In this document: positions 1-5,256 of the stretch, piece after piece | Layout: each line of letters begins with the position of its first letter | How positions within the stretch are numbered: the stretch's first letter is position 1 | Source of the DNA: Bacteroidales bacterium Bact_23 | GTDB taxonomy: Bacteria; Bacteroidota; Bacteroidia; Bacteroidales; Lentimicrobiaceae | Assembly (NCBI GenBank): GCA_001603685.1 | Contig: LUZO01000021.1 | Location: 1-10,246, forward strand | Length of the DNA stretch: 10,246 nt | Direction of reading: 5' to 3' | Position numbers and translations under genes: made by a program | The notes under the pieces: generated by a model | The model's input: only the letters and a program-made list of their open reading frames with translations | Database searches by the model: none | Told to the model about the DNA's origin: nothing

Positions 1-32
1 CTCGTGGGCTCGGAGATGTGTATAAGAGACAG
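1..32 (+). other. Sequencing adapter remnant (Nextera transposase read-2 end)
   Basis: These bases match the Illumina Nextera read-2 adapter without its first two bases, and they end in the 19-base Tn5 mosaic end (14-32, AGATGTGTATAAGAGACAG). This is library-construction sequence, not genome. It shows that the window starts at a contig end and that the first real genomic base is about 33. Assembly quality close to this end deserves caution, especially for the adjacent tandem gvpA repeat. The match is from memory of the adapter sequence. Confidence 0.96.
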
Positions 33-51
33 ACACAACATATGAGAGATC

Positions 52-64
52 AAAAGTTATAAAC
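52..64 (+). promoter_or_regulatory. Candidate TATA box/BRE for the gvp operon
   Basis: TTATAAA at 57-63 is preceded by an A-rich BRE-like CAAAAG (51-56), which resembles an archaeal TBP/TFB promoter. Transcription would start near 83-88 and leave an untranslated leader of about 190 nt before the first gvpA start codon at 280. No better TATA element is seen closer to gvpA. The leader length is unusual for archaea, and the start site is inferred. Confidence 0.5.
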
Positions 65-128
65 AATTATTCGAACTTTAAGTATCCGGGCGTCAGATAC
101 GGAGCAATCGTCTTTCATCATCCAAGGC

Positions 129-259
129 GATAGCTCTTCCTCCGCATATGAGGTCCAAGGGCGAGACGGATATTGTGGCATGGACCTCAAGATAAGGTCC
201 ATGTAATCCCGTCTGCCCACCCTACGGCAAAGCTATCTTCCGCAAATAATAAACGGAAG
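129..259 (+). promoter_or_regulatory. Structured leader of gvpA with nested inverted repeats
   Basis: There is no gene in 33-279. Instead, three nested, mutually compatible helices can be drawn by eye. The outer one pairs GATAGCT 129-135 with AGCTATC 231-237. The middle one pairs 159-162 with 215-218 and 164-169 with 209-214 (GGGC/GCCC and AGACGG/CCGTCT, one bulged base). The apical hairpin pairs 179-187 with 195-203 (9 bp, CATGGACCT/AGGTCCATG, 7-nt loop). A competing pairing joins GAGGTCC 150-156 to GGACCTC 182-188 and would break the apical hairpin. A separate 6-bp hairpin, CTTCCG 237-242 with CGGAAG 254-259, sits just before the gvpA SD at 268-274. The layout looks like a cis-acting RNA element, but no known riboswitch class was recognised and the folding energy was not computed. 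Confidence 0.5.
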
Positions 260-279
260 CATGTAATGAGGTGACAAAA

Positions 280-476
280 ATGGCATCGCAGAATCCAGAC
301 GTCTCCAGCCTGGCAGAGGTTCTTGACAGGATACTGTTTCTCTCGTAGGCATCGAGATCTTGACCGTCGAGGCGAGGGTCGTAGTCGCTTCAGTGGATAC
401 CTATCTTCACTACGCAGAAGAGATGGCCAAGATTGAGCAGGCTTCGATAGGCGTAGCTCCGCAGATTCCGGCATAA
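280..476 (+). pseudogene. gvpA: gvpA copy 1, frameshifted by a 34-bp deletion
   Basis: This is the first of two tandem copies of the major gas vesicle shell protein gene. It starts at ATG 280 after a strong SD (GAGGTGA, 268-274). Its first 57 bases are identical to copy 2. It then lacks 34 bp present in copy 2 (copy-2 bases 552-585), shifts frame, and meets TAG at 346-348, leaving only 22 residues. The rest is preserved down to the original TAA at 474-476. Outside the deletion the two copies differ at seven positions, all in the 3' third: five synonymous, one Gln/Glu change, and the stop codon. It therefore coded for GvpA until recently, or the deletion is an assembly error in a near-identical repeat beside an adapter-bearing contig end. 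As written, it cannot make GvpA. Confidence 0.85.
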
Positions 477-494
477 AACAAGAGGTGATAAAAA

Positions 495-725
495 ATGGCA
501 TCGCAGAATCCAGACGTCTCCAGCCTGGCAGAGGTTCTTGACAGGATACTGGACAAGGGCGTAGTCGTCGATGCGTGGGCGAGAGTTTCTCTCGTAGGCA
601 TCGAGATCTTGACCGTCGAGGCGAGGGTCGTAGTCGCTTCAGTGGACACCTACCTCCACTATGCAGAAGAGATGGCCAAGATTGAGCAGGCTTCGATAGG
701 CGTAGCTCCGGAGATCCCGGCATAG
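495..725 (+). CDS. gvpA: Gas vesicle structural protein GvpA
   Basis: This gene encodes the small hydrophobic protein that polymerises into the ribbed, gas-permeable wall of the gas vesicle. The 76-residue product shows the full family pattern: an N-terminal helix (SSLAEVLDRILDKG, residues 9-22), a first beta strand (VVVDAWARVSLVGIEI, 23-38), a turn, a second strand (TVEARVVVASV, 40-50), and a second helix (TYLHYAEEMAKIEQ, 52-65), with a short Pro/Ala-rich tail. Its length is typical. The start at ATG 495 has a good SD (GAGGTGAT, 482-489). It has no promoter of its own, so it depends on the promoter upstream of copy 1. The T-rich tract at 751-759 just downstream could allow partial termination and an abundant short gvpA transcript. 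Confidence 0.97.
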   Translation: MASQNPDVSSLAEVLDRILDKGVVVDAWARVSLVGIEILTVEARVVVASVDTYLHYAEEMAKIEQASIGVAPEIPA

Positions 726-768
726 TCGGGCCTTCTGCCTCCCCCATTAATTTATTTTTGGAGGAATT

Positions 769-1836
769 ATGGAGGAATTTCCAGACGAGCTTATGGCGAA
801 GTATACTCGCAGAGAGCTCGAAGCGATGGCGATCGACCTTGAAGTCGACACTACGGGCCTCTCGACTAAATCTCAATTTGCAGAGGCAATATTCGAAGCC
901 AGAAGGATGATTAAAGAGACGTCCCCTTTGTCAAGTCCGGCAAAGCCATCTGAAATGGCTGATCCAACTGAAATCTCTGAAGTAGCAAGGGCTGAAGTTG
1001 TGGTGCCCCCCATGGAGGCTGAAATGGCTTCTCCCAAAGAAGCATCTGCAGAAAAGCTGCCAACGGTAAATATTCAGGTCGGCGTCAACGGTGTCTTAGC
1101 AAAGAAGGCCGCCATTAACGAAGAGTCTCGATCCATGCTTGAGAACGCCTTGGCCATCCAGAAAGCTGGTCAGAATATGCGCCAGGATGGAATCAAGCAT
1201 ATGCAGAAGGCGATTGATGCCCAGGTGAAGGAGAACGAGAGGTCTAGAAAGAATTTCGACCACGGTGTCGAGGAGATCCGTATCGAGATAGACAAAAAGT
1301 CCCGATCCATGCGTAAGAAGGCTTCCGCCATCCAGAAAGCTGGTCAGAATATGCGCCAGGATGGAATCAAGCATATGCAGAAGGCGATTGATGCCCAGGT
1401 GAAGGAGAACGAGAGGTCCATAAAGAACTTCGACCAAGGTGTCGAGGAGATCCGTATCGAGATAGACAAAGAGTCCCGGTCCATGCGCAAGAAGGCTTCC
1501 GCCATCCAGAAAGCAGGCCAGAATATGCGCCAGGATGGAATCAAGCATATGCAATCGAGAGTCTCCGAGATGCAGAAGGCGATAGATGCCCAGGTGAAGG
1601 AGAACGAGAGGTCCTTAAAGAACTTCGACCAAGGTGTCGAGGAGATCCGGATCGACATAGACAAGGAGTCTCGTTCCATGACCAAGAAGGCCTTAGAAAT
1701 CCAGAAGGCCGGTCAGAAAATGCGGCTGGATGGCATCAAACAGATGCAGAAGAACGTCGGAGATTTCAAGGCAGAGATCGACGAATTCGTAAAGGTGGAC
1801 ATGGAGAACTACTTGAAAGATTTCTATTATGGATAA
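769..1836 (+). CDS. gvpC: GvpC-like repeat protein of the gas vesicle surface
   Basis: This is a 355-residue hydrophilic, highly helical protein. Its position between gvpA and gvpN is where GvpC is found in cyanobacteria and haloarchaea, and GvpC strengthens the vesicle by binding the outside of the GvpA ribs. Residues 9-45 resemble a SAP/HeH or Rho-N type helix-extension-helix motif (YTRRELEAMAIDLEVD, then GLSTKSQFAEAI). Residues 50-115 are a low-complexity Pro/Ala/Glu linker. From residue 120 there are tandem repeats: 120-177 and 178-235 (58 aa each), 236-300 (65 aa) and a diverged 301-355. Each contains IQKAGQ(N/K)MR and, in the first three, NFD(H/Q)GVEEIRI. The usual GvpC repeat is about 33 aa, so the gvpC name rests on position and architecture rather than a recognised match. 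The start at ATG 769 follows SD GGAGG (760-764). Sequence identity among repeats is very high at DNA level. Confidence 0.75.
   Translation: MEEFPDELMAKYTRRELEAMAIDLEVDTTGLSTKSQFAEAIFEARRMIKETSPLSSPAKPSEMADPTEISEVARAEVVVPPMEAEMASPKEASAEKLPTVNIQVGVNGVLAKKAAINEESRSMLENALAIQKAGQNMRQDGIKHMQKAIDAQVKENERSRKNFDHGVEEIRIEIDKKSRSMRKKASAIQKAGQNMRQDGIKHMQKAIDAQVKENERSIKNFDQGVEEIRIEIDKESRSMRKKASAIQKAGQNMRQDGIKHMQSRVSEMQKAIDAQVKENERSLKNFDQGVEEIRIDIDKESRSMTKKALEIQKAGQKMRLDGIKQMQKNVGDFKAEIDEFVKVDMENYLKDFYYG
1126..1833 (+). repeat. Intragenic tandem repeats in the gvpC-like gene (174/174/195/about 165 bp)
   Basis: Unit 1 covers 1126-1299, unit 2 1300-1473, unit 3 1474-1668, and a diverged unit 4 1669-1833. 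Units 1-3 are almost identical in DNA. Unit 3 has an extra 21 bp (1555-1575, encoding SRVSEMQ) bounded by ATGCA on both sides. Unit 4 aligns without a gap to the longer form (KQMQKNVGDFKAEIDEFV against KHMQSRVSEMQKAIDAQV). The 65-aa unit is therefore probably ancestral, with one exact heptad lost from units 1 and 2. Confidence 0.88.
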
Positions 1837-1861
1837 AATAACCATAATAGAAGATTTTTTT
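1822..1861 (+). terminator. Terminator-like hairpin and T-run between gvpC and gvpN
   Basis: A perfect 11-bp inverted repeat, TTCTATTATGG (1822-1832) and CCATAATAGAA (1842-1852), encloses a 9-nt loop holding the gvpC stop codon. It is followed at once by seven T residues (1855-1861). This looks like an intrinsic terminator, or an attenuator given that the operon continues. Partial termination here would make more gvpA-gvpC mRNA than downstream accessory mRNA, which suits structural versus assembly proteins. In archaea the T-run alone can be sufficient. The hairpin could instead act as an mRNA end stabiliser. Confidence 0.6.
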
Positions 1862-1866
1862 GAAGT

Positions 1867-1899
1867 TCTCCATCATGAATTATATAATAATTATGGAGA
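1867..1899 (+). promoter_or_regulatory. Inverted repeat at the gvpN translation start
   Basis: TCTCCAT (1867-1873) pairs with ATGGAGA (1893-1899), and inside it AATTAT (1878-1883) pairs with ATAATT (1887-1892). Together they give a 13-bp hairpin whose only interruption is a bulge, CATG at 1874-1877, which contains the candidate ATG 1875. The helix also buries GGAG (1895-1898) and ATG 1893. Such a structure could restrain GvpN translation. It is mostly A/T, and its stability was not computed. Confidence 0.35.
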
Positions 1900-2975
1900 T
1901 GATAAAAATTCGATACGTAGCTACACATCCCAGAACCGTAAGAGGGGCGTCAGTCCATCAGCCAAAGATCGAAAAAGTTAAGAAACAGATGAGCCGCCAA
2001 AGGGATAATCTCGATCTTCGCGATCTCCGCCGAGATGTAAAAATATCCCGGGCTTCACATCTCAATTATGACCTCGATCAGGAGCGCAAAAAGGTTGAAG
2101 CCGCCTACCTCATACCGGAAGTCGATTATTTTGTGGAGACGTCAGAAATTAAAAAAATGATGTTTAGAATAAAACTTTGGCTCGATAGCGGTTATCCTGT
2201 TCACATCGTCGGACCCACCGGATGCGGCAAGAGCAGCCTGGCGATGTACGCTGCGAAGAAGTATGGTCGTCCCGTCGTCTGGATCAACGGTGATGATTCT
2301 ATAACGACAACTGATCTGGTTGGCGGGTACTCTCAGGTGGAGACGGAGACCTTGAGAGACAAATATGTTCACAACGTATTCAAAAGCAGGGACATTTTGA
2401 AGGCCGACTGGGTCGACAACCCTCTGACGCTTGCGTGCAAATACGGTTACACCCTCATCTACAACGAGTTTTCTCGGACGAAGCCCGCCGCAAATAACGT
2501 GCTCCTCTCCGTCTTCGAGGAGGGGATCCTTGAGCTTCCAACCAAGTTCGGAGAGGAGCGATACGTCAAGGTCCATCCGGAGTTCAAGGCGATACTGACC
2601 AGCAATCCCATCGAATACGCTGGAGTTTACAGGCCTCAGGACGCCCTCCTGGACAGAATGGTCGGCATATATATGGGGTATTACAGCTTCGATGTGGAGC
2701 TAGAGATCGTCAAAAGGCATACAGGAGGATCGATTGAAGAGACGACCAAGGTTGTCTCCCTTGTAAGGTCCCTAAGAGAGAAGATTCCGGATGCCCAGAA
2801 GCCGGGAACCAGGGCGTGTATAATGATCGCTCAGGGTTTGAAGAATTTGAACGGCCACGGCGAAATCGGGTTGGATGATCTCTGTACGGATGTTTTGGGG
2901 ACGAAGACCAGCAATCTCGCAGAGTTGGAGAATATGAGACGGTTAGTCGGGGAGTCCTTTGCCGAGCTTTCGTAG
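1875..2975 (+). CDS. gvpN: Gas vesicle protein GvpN, AAA+ ATPase
   Basis: GvpN is a MoxR-like AAA+ ATPase needed for vesicles to enlarge from small bicones to full size. Taking ATG 1875 as start (366 aa), the Walker A motif GPTGCGKS is at residues 113-120. The Walker B region is TLIYNEFSR (193-201), followed by family-typical ANNVLLSVFEEG. Sensor 1 is TSNP (242-245) and an arginine-finger-like LLDR lies at 258-261. The Walker B aspartate position carries Asn (YNE rather than DE); I recall this in haloarchaeal GvpN but could not check it. The start is uncertain: TTG 1860, ATG 1875, 1893 and 1899 are all in frame and none has a well-spaced SD. The basic N-terminal 50 residues are poorly conserved in the family. 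It follows the hairpin after gvpC, and its stop overlaps the SD of the next gene. Confidence 0.95.
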   Translation: MNYIIIMEMIKIRYVATHPRTVRGASVHQPKIEKVKKQMSRQRDNLDLRDLRRDVKISRASHLNYDLDQERKKVEAAYLIPEVDYFVETSEIKKMMFRIKLWLDSGYPVHIVGPTGCGKSSLAMYAAKKYGRPVVWINGDDSITTTDLVGGYSQVETETLRDKYVHNVFKSRDILKADWVDNPLTLACKYGYTLIYNEFSRTKPAANNVLLSVFEEGILELPTKFGEERYVKVHPEFKAILTSNPIEYAGVYRPQDALLDRMVGIYMGYYSFDVELEIVKRHTGGSIEETTKVVSLVRSLREKIPDAQKPGTRACIMIAQGLKNLNGHGEIGLDDLCTDVLGTKTSNLAELENMRRLVGESFAELS

Positions 2976-2984
2976 GTGGTAGTT

Positions 2985-3368
2985 GTGGATAAAGTCAAAG
3001 CCGTCATCGAAGATGCAGGGGTCTACAAGATAGTCGACCTTTTCACCAGAAAGCCGTCCGGTCTGAAGATCAACGAGACGGATGCGATCGTCGTTACCGC
3101 CAAGACGGAGGAAGGTGACCGGACGGTGACGAGGACATTTTACTTCTGCCTCAAACCGGATGGCACTTTTTATGAAGAATCAATAGCCAGAAATGGGAGC
3201 CGTGCCAGAAGACGCAGGCTTGCATCTTTTCTCAGGCACTACAAGTTAGCAAGAGATGTTAAGAGCTACAACATAAAGAAGAGGATCGGCGAATGGAGAG
3301 GGGTGCCCGTGGAAGTCATCCCGGTCGAAAAAGACGGCATCAAAGACGCCATAATATACGTTCCATAA
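2985..3368 (+). CDS. Unrecognised 127-aa protein between gvpN and gvpO
   Basis: I do not recognise the family. The start at GTG 2985 is chosen because SD AGGTGG (2974-2979), which overlaps the gvpN stop, lies 5 nt upstream; GTG 2976 is too close to that SD. The predicted pattern is a short N-terminal helix (DKVKAVIEDAGVYKIVDLFTRK), a strand-rich middle (DAIVVTAKTEEGDRTVTRTF, then YFCLKPDG), an Arg-rich helix (SRARRRRLASFLRHYKLA) and a C-terminal strand pair (VPVEVIPVEKDGIKDAIIYV). There is no signal peptide or membrane segment. It is tightly embedded in the operon, and its stop codon overlaps the gvpO SD. It is therefore almost certainly co-translated with gvpN and gvpO and likely takes part in vesicle formation or its control. 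In haloarchaeal clusters gvpN is normally followed directly by gvpO. Confidence 0.85.
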   Translation: MDKVKAVIEDAGVYKIVDLFTRKPSGLKINETDAIVVTAKTEEGDRTVTRTFYFCLKPDGTFYEESIARNGSRARRRRLASFLRHYKLARDVKSYNIKKRIGEWRGVPVEVIPVEKDGIKDAIIYVP

Positions 3369-3381
3369 GGTGAATTTTACG

Positions 3382-3657
3382 ATGACGAAGAGTATGTCCG
3401 CGTTGGACGTGCACCAAGCCGCCTGCGATCTTGCAGAGAGCCTATTAAAGAAGAAGGTTGAGGGCGTCACCGGAATGACGAAAGAAGCCGACCAGTGGAG
3501 GGTATTCGTCGAGGTGCTTGAGAGAAAGGCGGTTCCTGATACTCAGGATATCCTCGGCGTATATGAGTTCTCTCTCGACGACAAGGGCGACCTCGTGGGA
3601 TATAGAAGGGTCGAGCTGCGACGAAGGTCGGACCGTAACGTGGTGGAGGATCTGTAG
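3382..3657 (+). CDS. gvpO: Gas vesicle protein GvpO
   Basis: GvpO is a small soluble protein found in archaeal and actinobacterial gas vesicle clusters. In haloarchaea it is required for vesicle formation and affects gvpACNO expression. The 91-residue product has the family hallmarks: GVTGMTKEADQWRVFVEVLERKAVPDTQDILGVYEFSLD, followed by a GDLVGYRRVELRRRS ending. Its helical N-terminus (LDVHQAACDLAESLL) is also typical. ATG 3382 is preferred over GTG 3370 because SD AGGTGA at 3368-3373 lies 8 nt before it. The gene begins 13 nt after the preceding stop, so the coupling is tight. Confidence 0.93.
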   Translation: MTKSMSALDVHQAACDLAESLLKKKVEGVTGMTKEADQWRVFVEVLERKAVPDTQDILGVYEFSLDDKGDLVGYRRVELRRRSDRNVVEDL

Positions 3658-3676
3658 CTACTTCAGGTGATCTGGT

Positions 3677-4363
3677 TTGCGGTCTGGCAGAGCAAGCAGC
3701 AGCGAGAGATCCAAGGGTCAAGGAGAAGGGCTGTATGTGTACTGTATAATCAGATCCCCTGAGGAGAAGGTATCCTTTGGGAGTATCGGCTTTGACGGGG
3801 GCGAAGTCTATACCCTCGATTACAATGATTTTGCTCCTGTGGTCAGCAGCTCAAAGATGAAGGAGTACGGGGCGGACGAAGAGGACGTAAAAGTCCACAA
3901 AACTGTTGTAGAGCACGTCATGAGAGAGTACAGCGTCCTTCCAGTAGCTTACGGCATGGTTTTCAAAAATAAAAAATTACTGGGATTTGCCATGAAGGCC
4001 GGGCACAGGGCGATGAAGAAGGCCATGAACTCCGTAGACGGAAAGGTGGAACTCGGCGTCAAGGTTCTGCTTCCTCAAAGCTCAAAAGACTTTAACGGGA
4101 AGATGGATGATTTCCGGTCTGTGATTATGAGATGCTTTCTGGGCATTGCAGCGGATTCGAGATCTTTAAAGCTCTTCAGCGATCGTCTGCTTTTAAATGC
4201 GTCGTTCTTGGTGGATTCGAATAAGCTGGACGAATTCTCGGATTGTGTTGGGCGACTCGCCAGCGACTACAACACACTGAAAGTCCAGTACTCGGGTCCA
4301 TGGCCCCCCTACAATTTCGTGGACATCCAGATTCTTGGAAAGAAGCGGGGTGGTTTCAGATAG
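3677..4363 (+). CDS. gvpF: Gas vesicle protein GvpF (GvpF/GvpL family)
   Basis: This is a member of the GvpF/L family (228 aa), an accessory protein thought to bind GvpA and help nucleate or chaperone vesicle assembly. Family features are an N-terminal YVYCIIRSPEEK strand, VHKTVVEHVMREYSVLPVAYGMVF in the middle, and the conserved C-terminal SGPWPPYNFVDI. The start codon is TTG 3677, supported by a near-perfect SD AGGTGATC (3665-3672) 4 nt upstream; no ATG start fits. It is assigned GvpF rather than GvpL by order, since it comes directly before gvpG while a second family member lies after gvpK. Its stop abuts the gvpG start codon. Confidence 0.93.
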   Translation: MRSGRASSSERSKGQGEGLYVYCIIRSPEEKVSFGSIGFDGGEVYTLDYNDFAPVVSSSKMKEYGADEEDVKVHKTVVEHVMREYSVLPVAYGMVFKNKKLLGFAMKAGHRAMKKAMNSVDGKVELGVKVLLPQSSKDFNGKMDDFRSVIMRCFLGIAADSRSLKLFSDRLLLNASFLVDSNKLDEFSDCVGRLASDYNTLKVQYSGPWPPYNFVDIQILGKKRGGFR

Positions 4364-4642
4364 ATGTTTTTGATCGACGATATCCTGTTACGGACCCTCG
4401 GTTTTTCCATTCCAGGTTTCGACATGTTCTGGGTCTTCGAGCAGATCCTCTACTTCACCCGCAAAGAGATGTACGATCAGATTAAGGATAAATTAAAGGA
4501 GAATCGGATGCTTTACGAGCTGGGAGAGATTAACGATGATGATTACCAAAAAAATAATGCATATCTGGTGCGCCAGCTCAGGCTGGCCGAAAAAGCGAGA
4601 GATATGAACCTGGGCGTCAGGACCGATATTCTGGGGGGATAG
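4364..4642 (+). CDS. gvpG: Gas vesicle protein GvpG
   Basis: A small helical accessory protein of 92 residues. It carries the family signature: a hydrophobic start with GFDMFWVFEQILYFTRKEMYD and a long charged helix (IKDKLKENRMLYELGEINDDDYQ) including the typical LYELGEI..DDY segment. GvpG is part of the minimal accessory set and probably joins the GvpF-L nucleation complex. ATG 4364 follows the gvpF stop with no gap, and a G-rich SD-like stretch lies at 4346-4354. Confidence 0.93.
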   Translation: MFLIDDILLRTLGFSIPGFDMFWVFEQILYFTRKEMYDQIKDKLKENRMLYELGEINDDDYQKNNAYLVRQLRLAEKARDMNLGVRTDILGG

Positions 4643-4648
4643 GGATAT

Positions 4649-4930
4649 ATGACCGAAGATGGCCTCGATCCGAACTCTTCAAAAGAGAAATGCTCCGTTG
4701 ATAAAGAAGACTCCAGAATTTTGTTTAAGTTATTAAAAATACTAGAAGATATGGAACAGGAAGGAGATCGCTTGAGAGACGGATCCGGTGAGGTCGAAGG
4801 TCCATTTTACTCGAATGCGTTATACAGTTATAACATCAAGCTTGGAATCGAGGACGAAGACCTCCCGTTTAAGAGAGGGTTTCGGTCGAGGTCGCGATAT
4901 CGTCAGATCGATATATTATCGAAGTGGTGA
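4649..4930 (+). CDS. Short GvpH-like protein without an Hsp20 domain
   Basis: The 93-residue acidic protein sits at the gvpH position of the haloarchaeal order (after gvpG, before gvpI). Its middle, ILFKLLKILEDMEQEGDRLRDGSGEV then LYSYNIKLGIEDED, resembles from memory the N-terminal part of haloarchaeal GvpH: a leucine-rich helix, Glu-rich stretch, then a YxI/F strand. It ends in a basic tail (KRGFRSRSRYRQ) and has no alpha-crystallin domain. A separate Hsp20-domain GvpH is encoded at 5639-6250 and shares the VEYNISTRPL-type strand. It could be a split or duplicated GvpH N-terminal domain or an unrelated helper. ATG 4649 lies 6 nt after the gvpG stop, preceded by AGGGAT. Its stop overlaps the gvpI SD. 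Confidence 0.83.
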   Translation: MTEDGLDPNSSKEKCSVDKEDSRILFKLLKILEDMEQEGDRLRDGSGEVEGPFYSNALYSYNIKLGIEDEDLPFKRGFRSRSRYRQIDILSKW

Positions 4931-4935
4931 GGATT

Positions 4936-5199
4936 ATGTCATCGAGAAAGGGAATTGTCATCAAGAACAAGAGAAAACAGCGAGCTATTGTGGCAGAGCA
5001 TAAGAGGAAGGTCCTTGATCACAAACTCAAAATCAGGATGGAGATCATACCTAAAATGAGAAGGACGAAACAGGAGTGGTACTTGAATTCCAAGAAAAAT
5101 TTGCTTGATATCCGGAGAAAGTGGGCGGCCCAGAGGATGGAAATTCGTTTGCAGATAAGGGCACAAAAGAGAAGTCACCGAGAGAAGATCAAAGACTAA
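4936..5199 (+). CDS. gvpI: Very basic GvpI-like protein
   Basis: The 87-residue product has 30 Lys/Arg against 8 Asp/Glu and is predicted to be one long helix (for example HKRKVLDHKLKIRMEIIPKMRRTKQEW). Sequence similarity to haloarchaeal GvpI was not established. The name rests on extreme basicity, size, and position between the gvpH-like gene and gvpJ. Haloarchaeal GvpI is likewise small and basic, and influences vesicle size or assembly. ATG 4936 is chosen over GTG 4924 because SD GGTGA (4926-4930) lies 5 nt upstream. An RNA-binding or partner-neutralising role is possible but not shown. Confidence 0.78.
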   Translation: MSSRKGIVIKNKRKQRAIVAEHKRKVLDHKLKIRMEIIPKMRRTKQEWYLNSKKNLLDIRRKWAAQRMEIRLQIRAQKRSHREKIKD

Positions 5200-5214
5200 A
5201 ATTATGGTGAATCA

Positions 5215-5231
5215 GTAATTTAGATAATTAC
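5215..5231 (+). promoter_or_regulatory. Small AT-rich hairpin between gvpI and gvpJ
   Basis: GTAATT (5215-5220) and AATTAC (5226-5231) flank a 5-nt loop in the 57-nt AT-rich gap before gvpJ, followed by AAATATAT (5234-5241). The gap is one of the longer ones within the gvpN-gvpM part. It might hold a weak internal promoter or an mRNA processing site. There is no T-run after the hairpin, so termination is unlikely. Confidence 0.25.
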
Positions 5232-5256
5232 ATAAATATATCAGAAGAGGACATTA

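Larger units (their letters stand above)
280..725 (+). repeat. Tandem direct duplication of gvpA
   Basis: Two gvpA units (280-476 and 495-725) lie head to tail, separated by 18 nt that contain the SD of the second unit (GAGGTGAT, 482-489). The aligned parts are identical over about the first 110 shared bases and differ at only seven sites after that. This points to recent duplication or continuing gene conversion. Multiple gvpA copies are known in several gas vesicle clusters and raise shell protein dosage. Confidence 0.9.

Noticed and set aside
733..765. CCTCC/GGAGG pairing that would hide the gvpC SD
   Set aside because: The stem has only 5 bp with a 17-nt loop. It is possible, but too weak to list as a feature.
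187..876. Minus-strand open frame of 229 codons across the gvpA repeats
   Set aside because: Its internal repetition simply mirrors the tandem gvpA copies on the other strand; it has no recognisable domain.
1096..1685. Minus-strand open frames and possible CRISPR-like repetition within the gvpC-like gene
   Set aside because: The repeats are long in-frame coding units (174-195 bp) without spacers, so this is an intragenic protein repeat and not a CRISPR array. The antisense frames are shadows.
4243..4485. Plus-strand 80-codon frame across the gvpF/gvpG junction
   Set aside because: It overlaps both recognised genes out of frame and has no family features.
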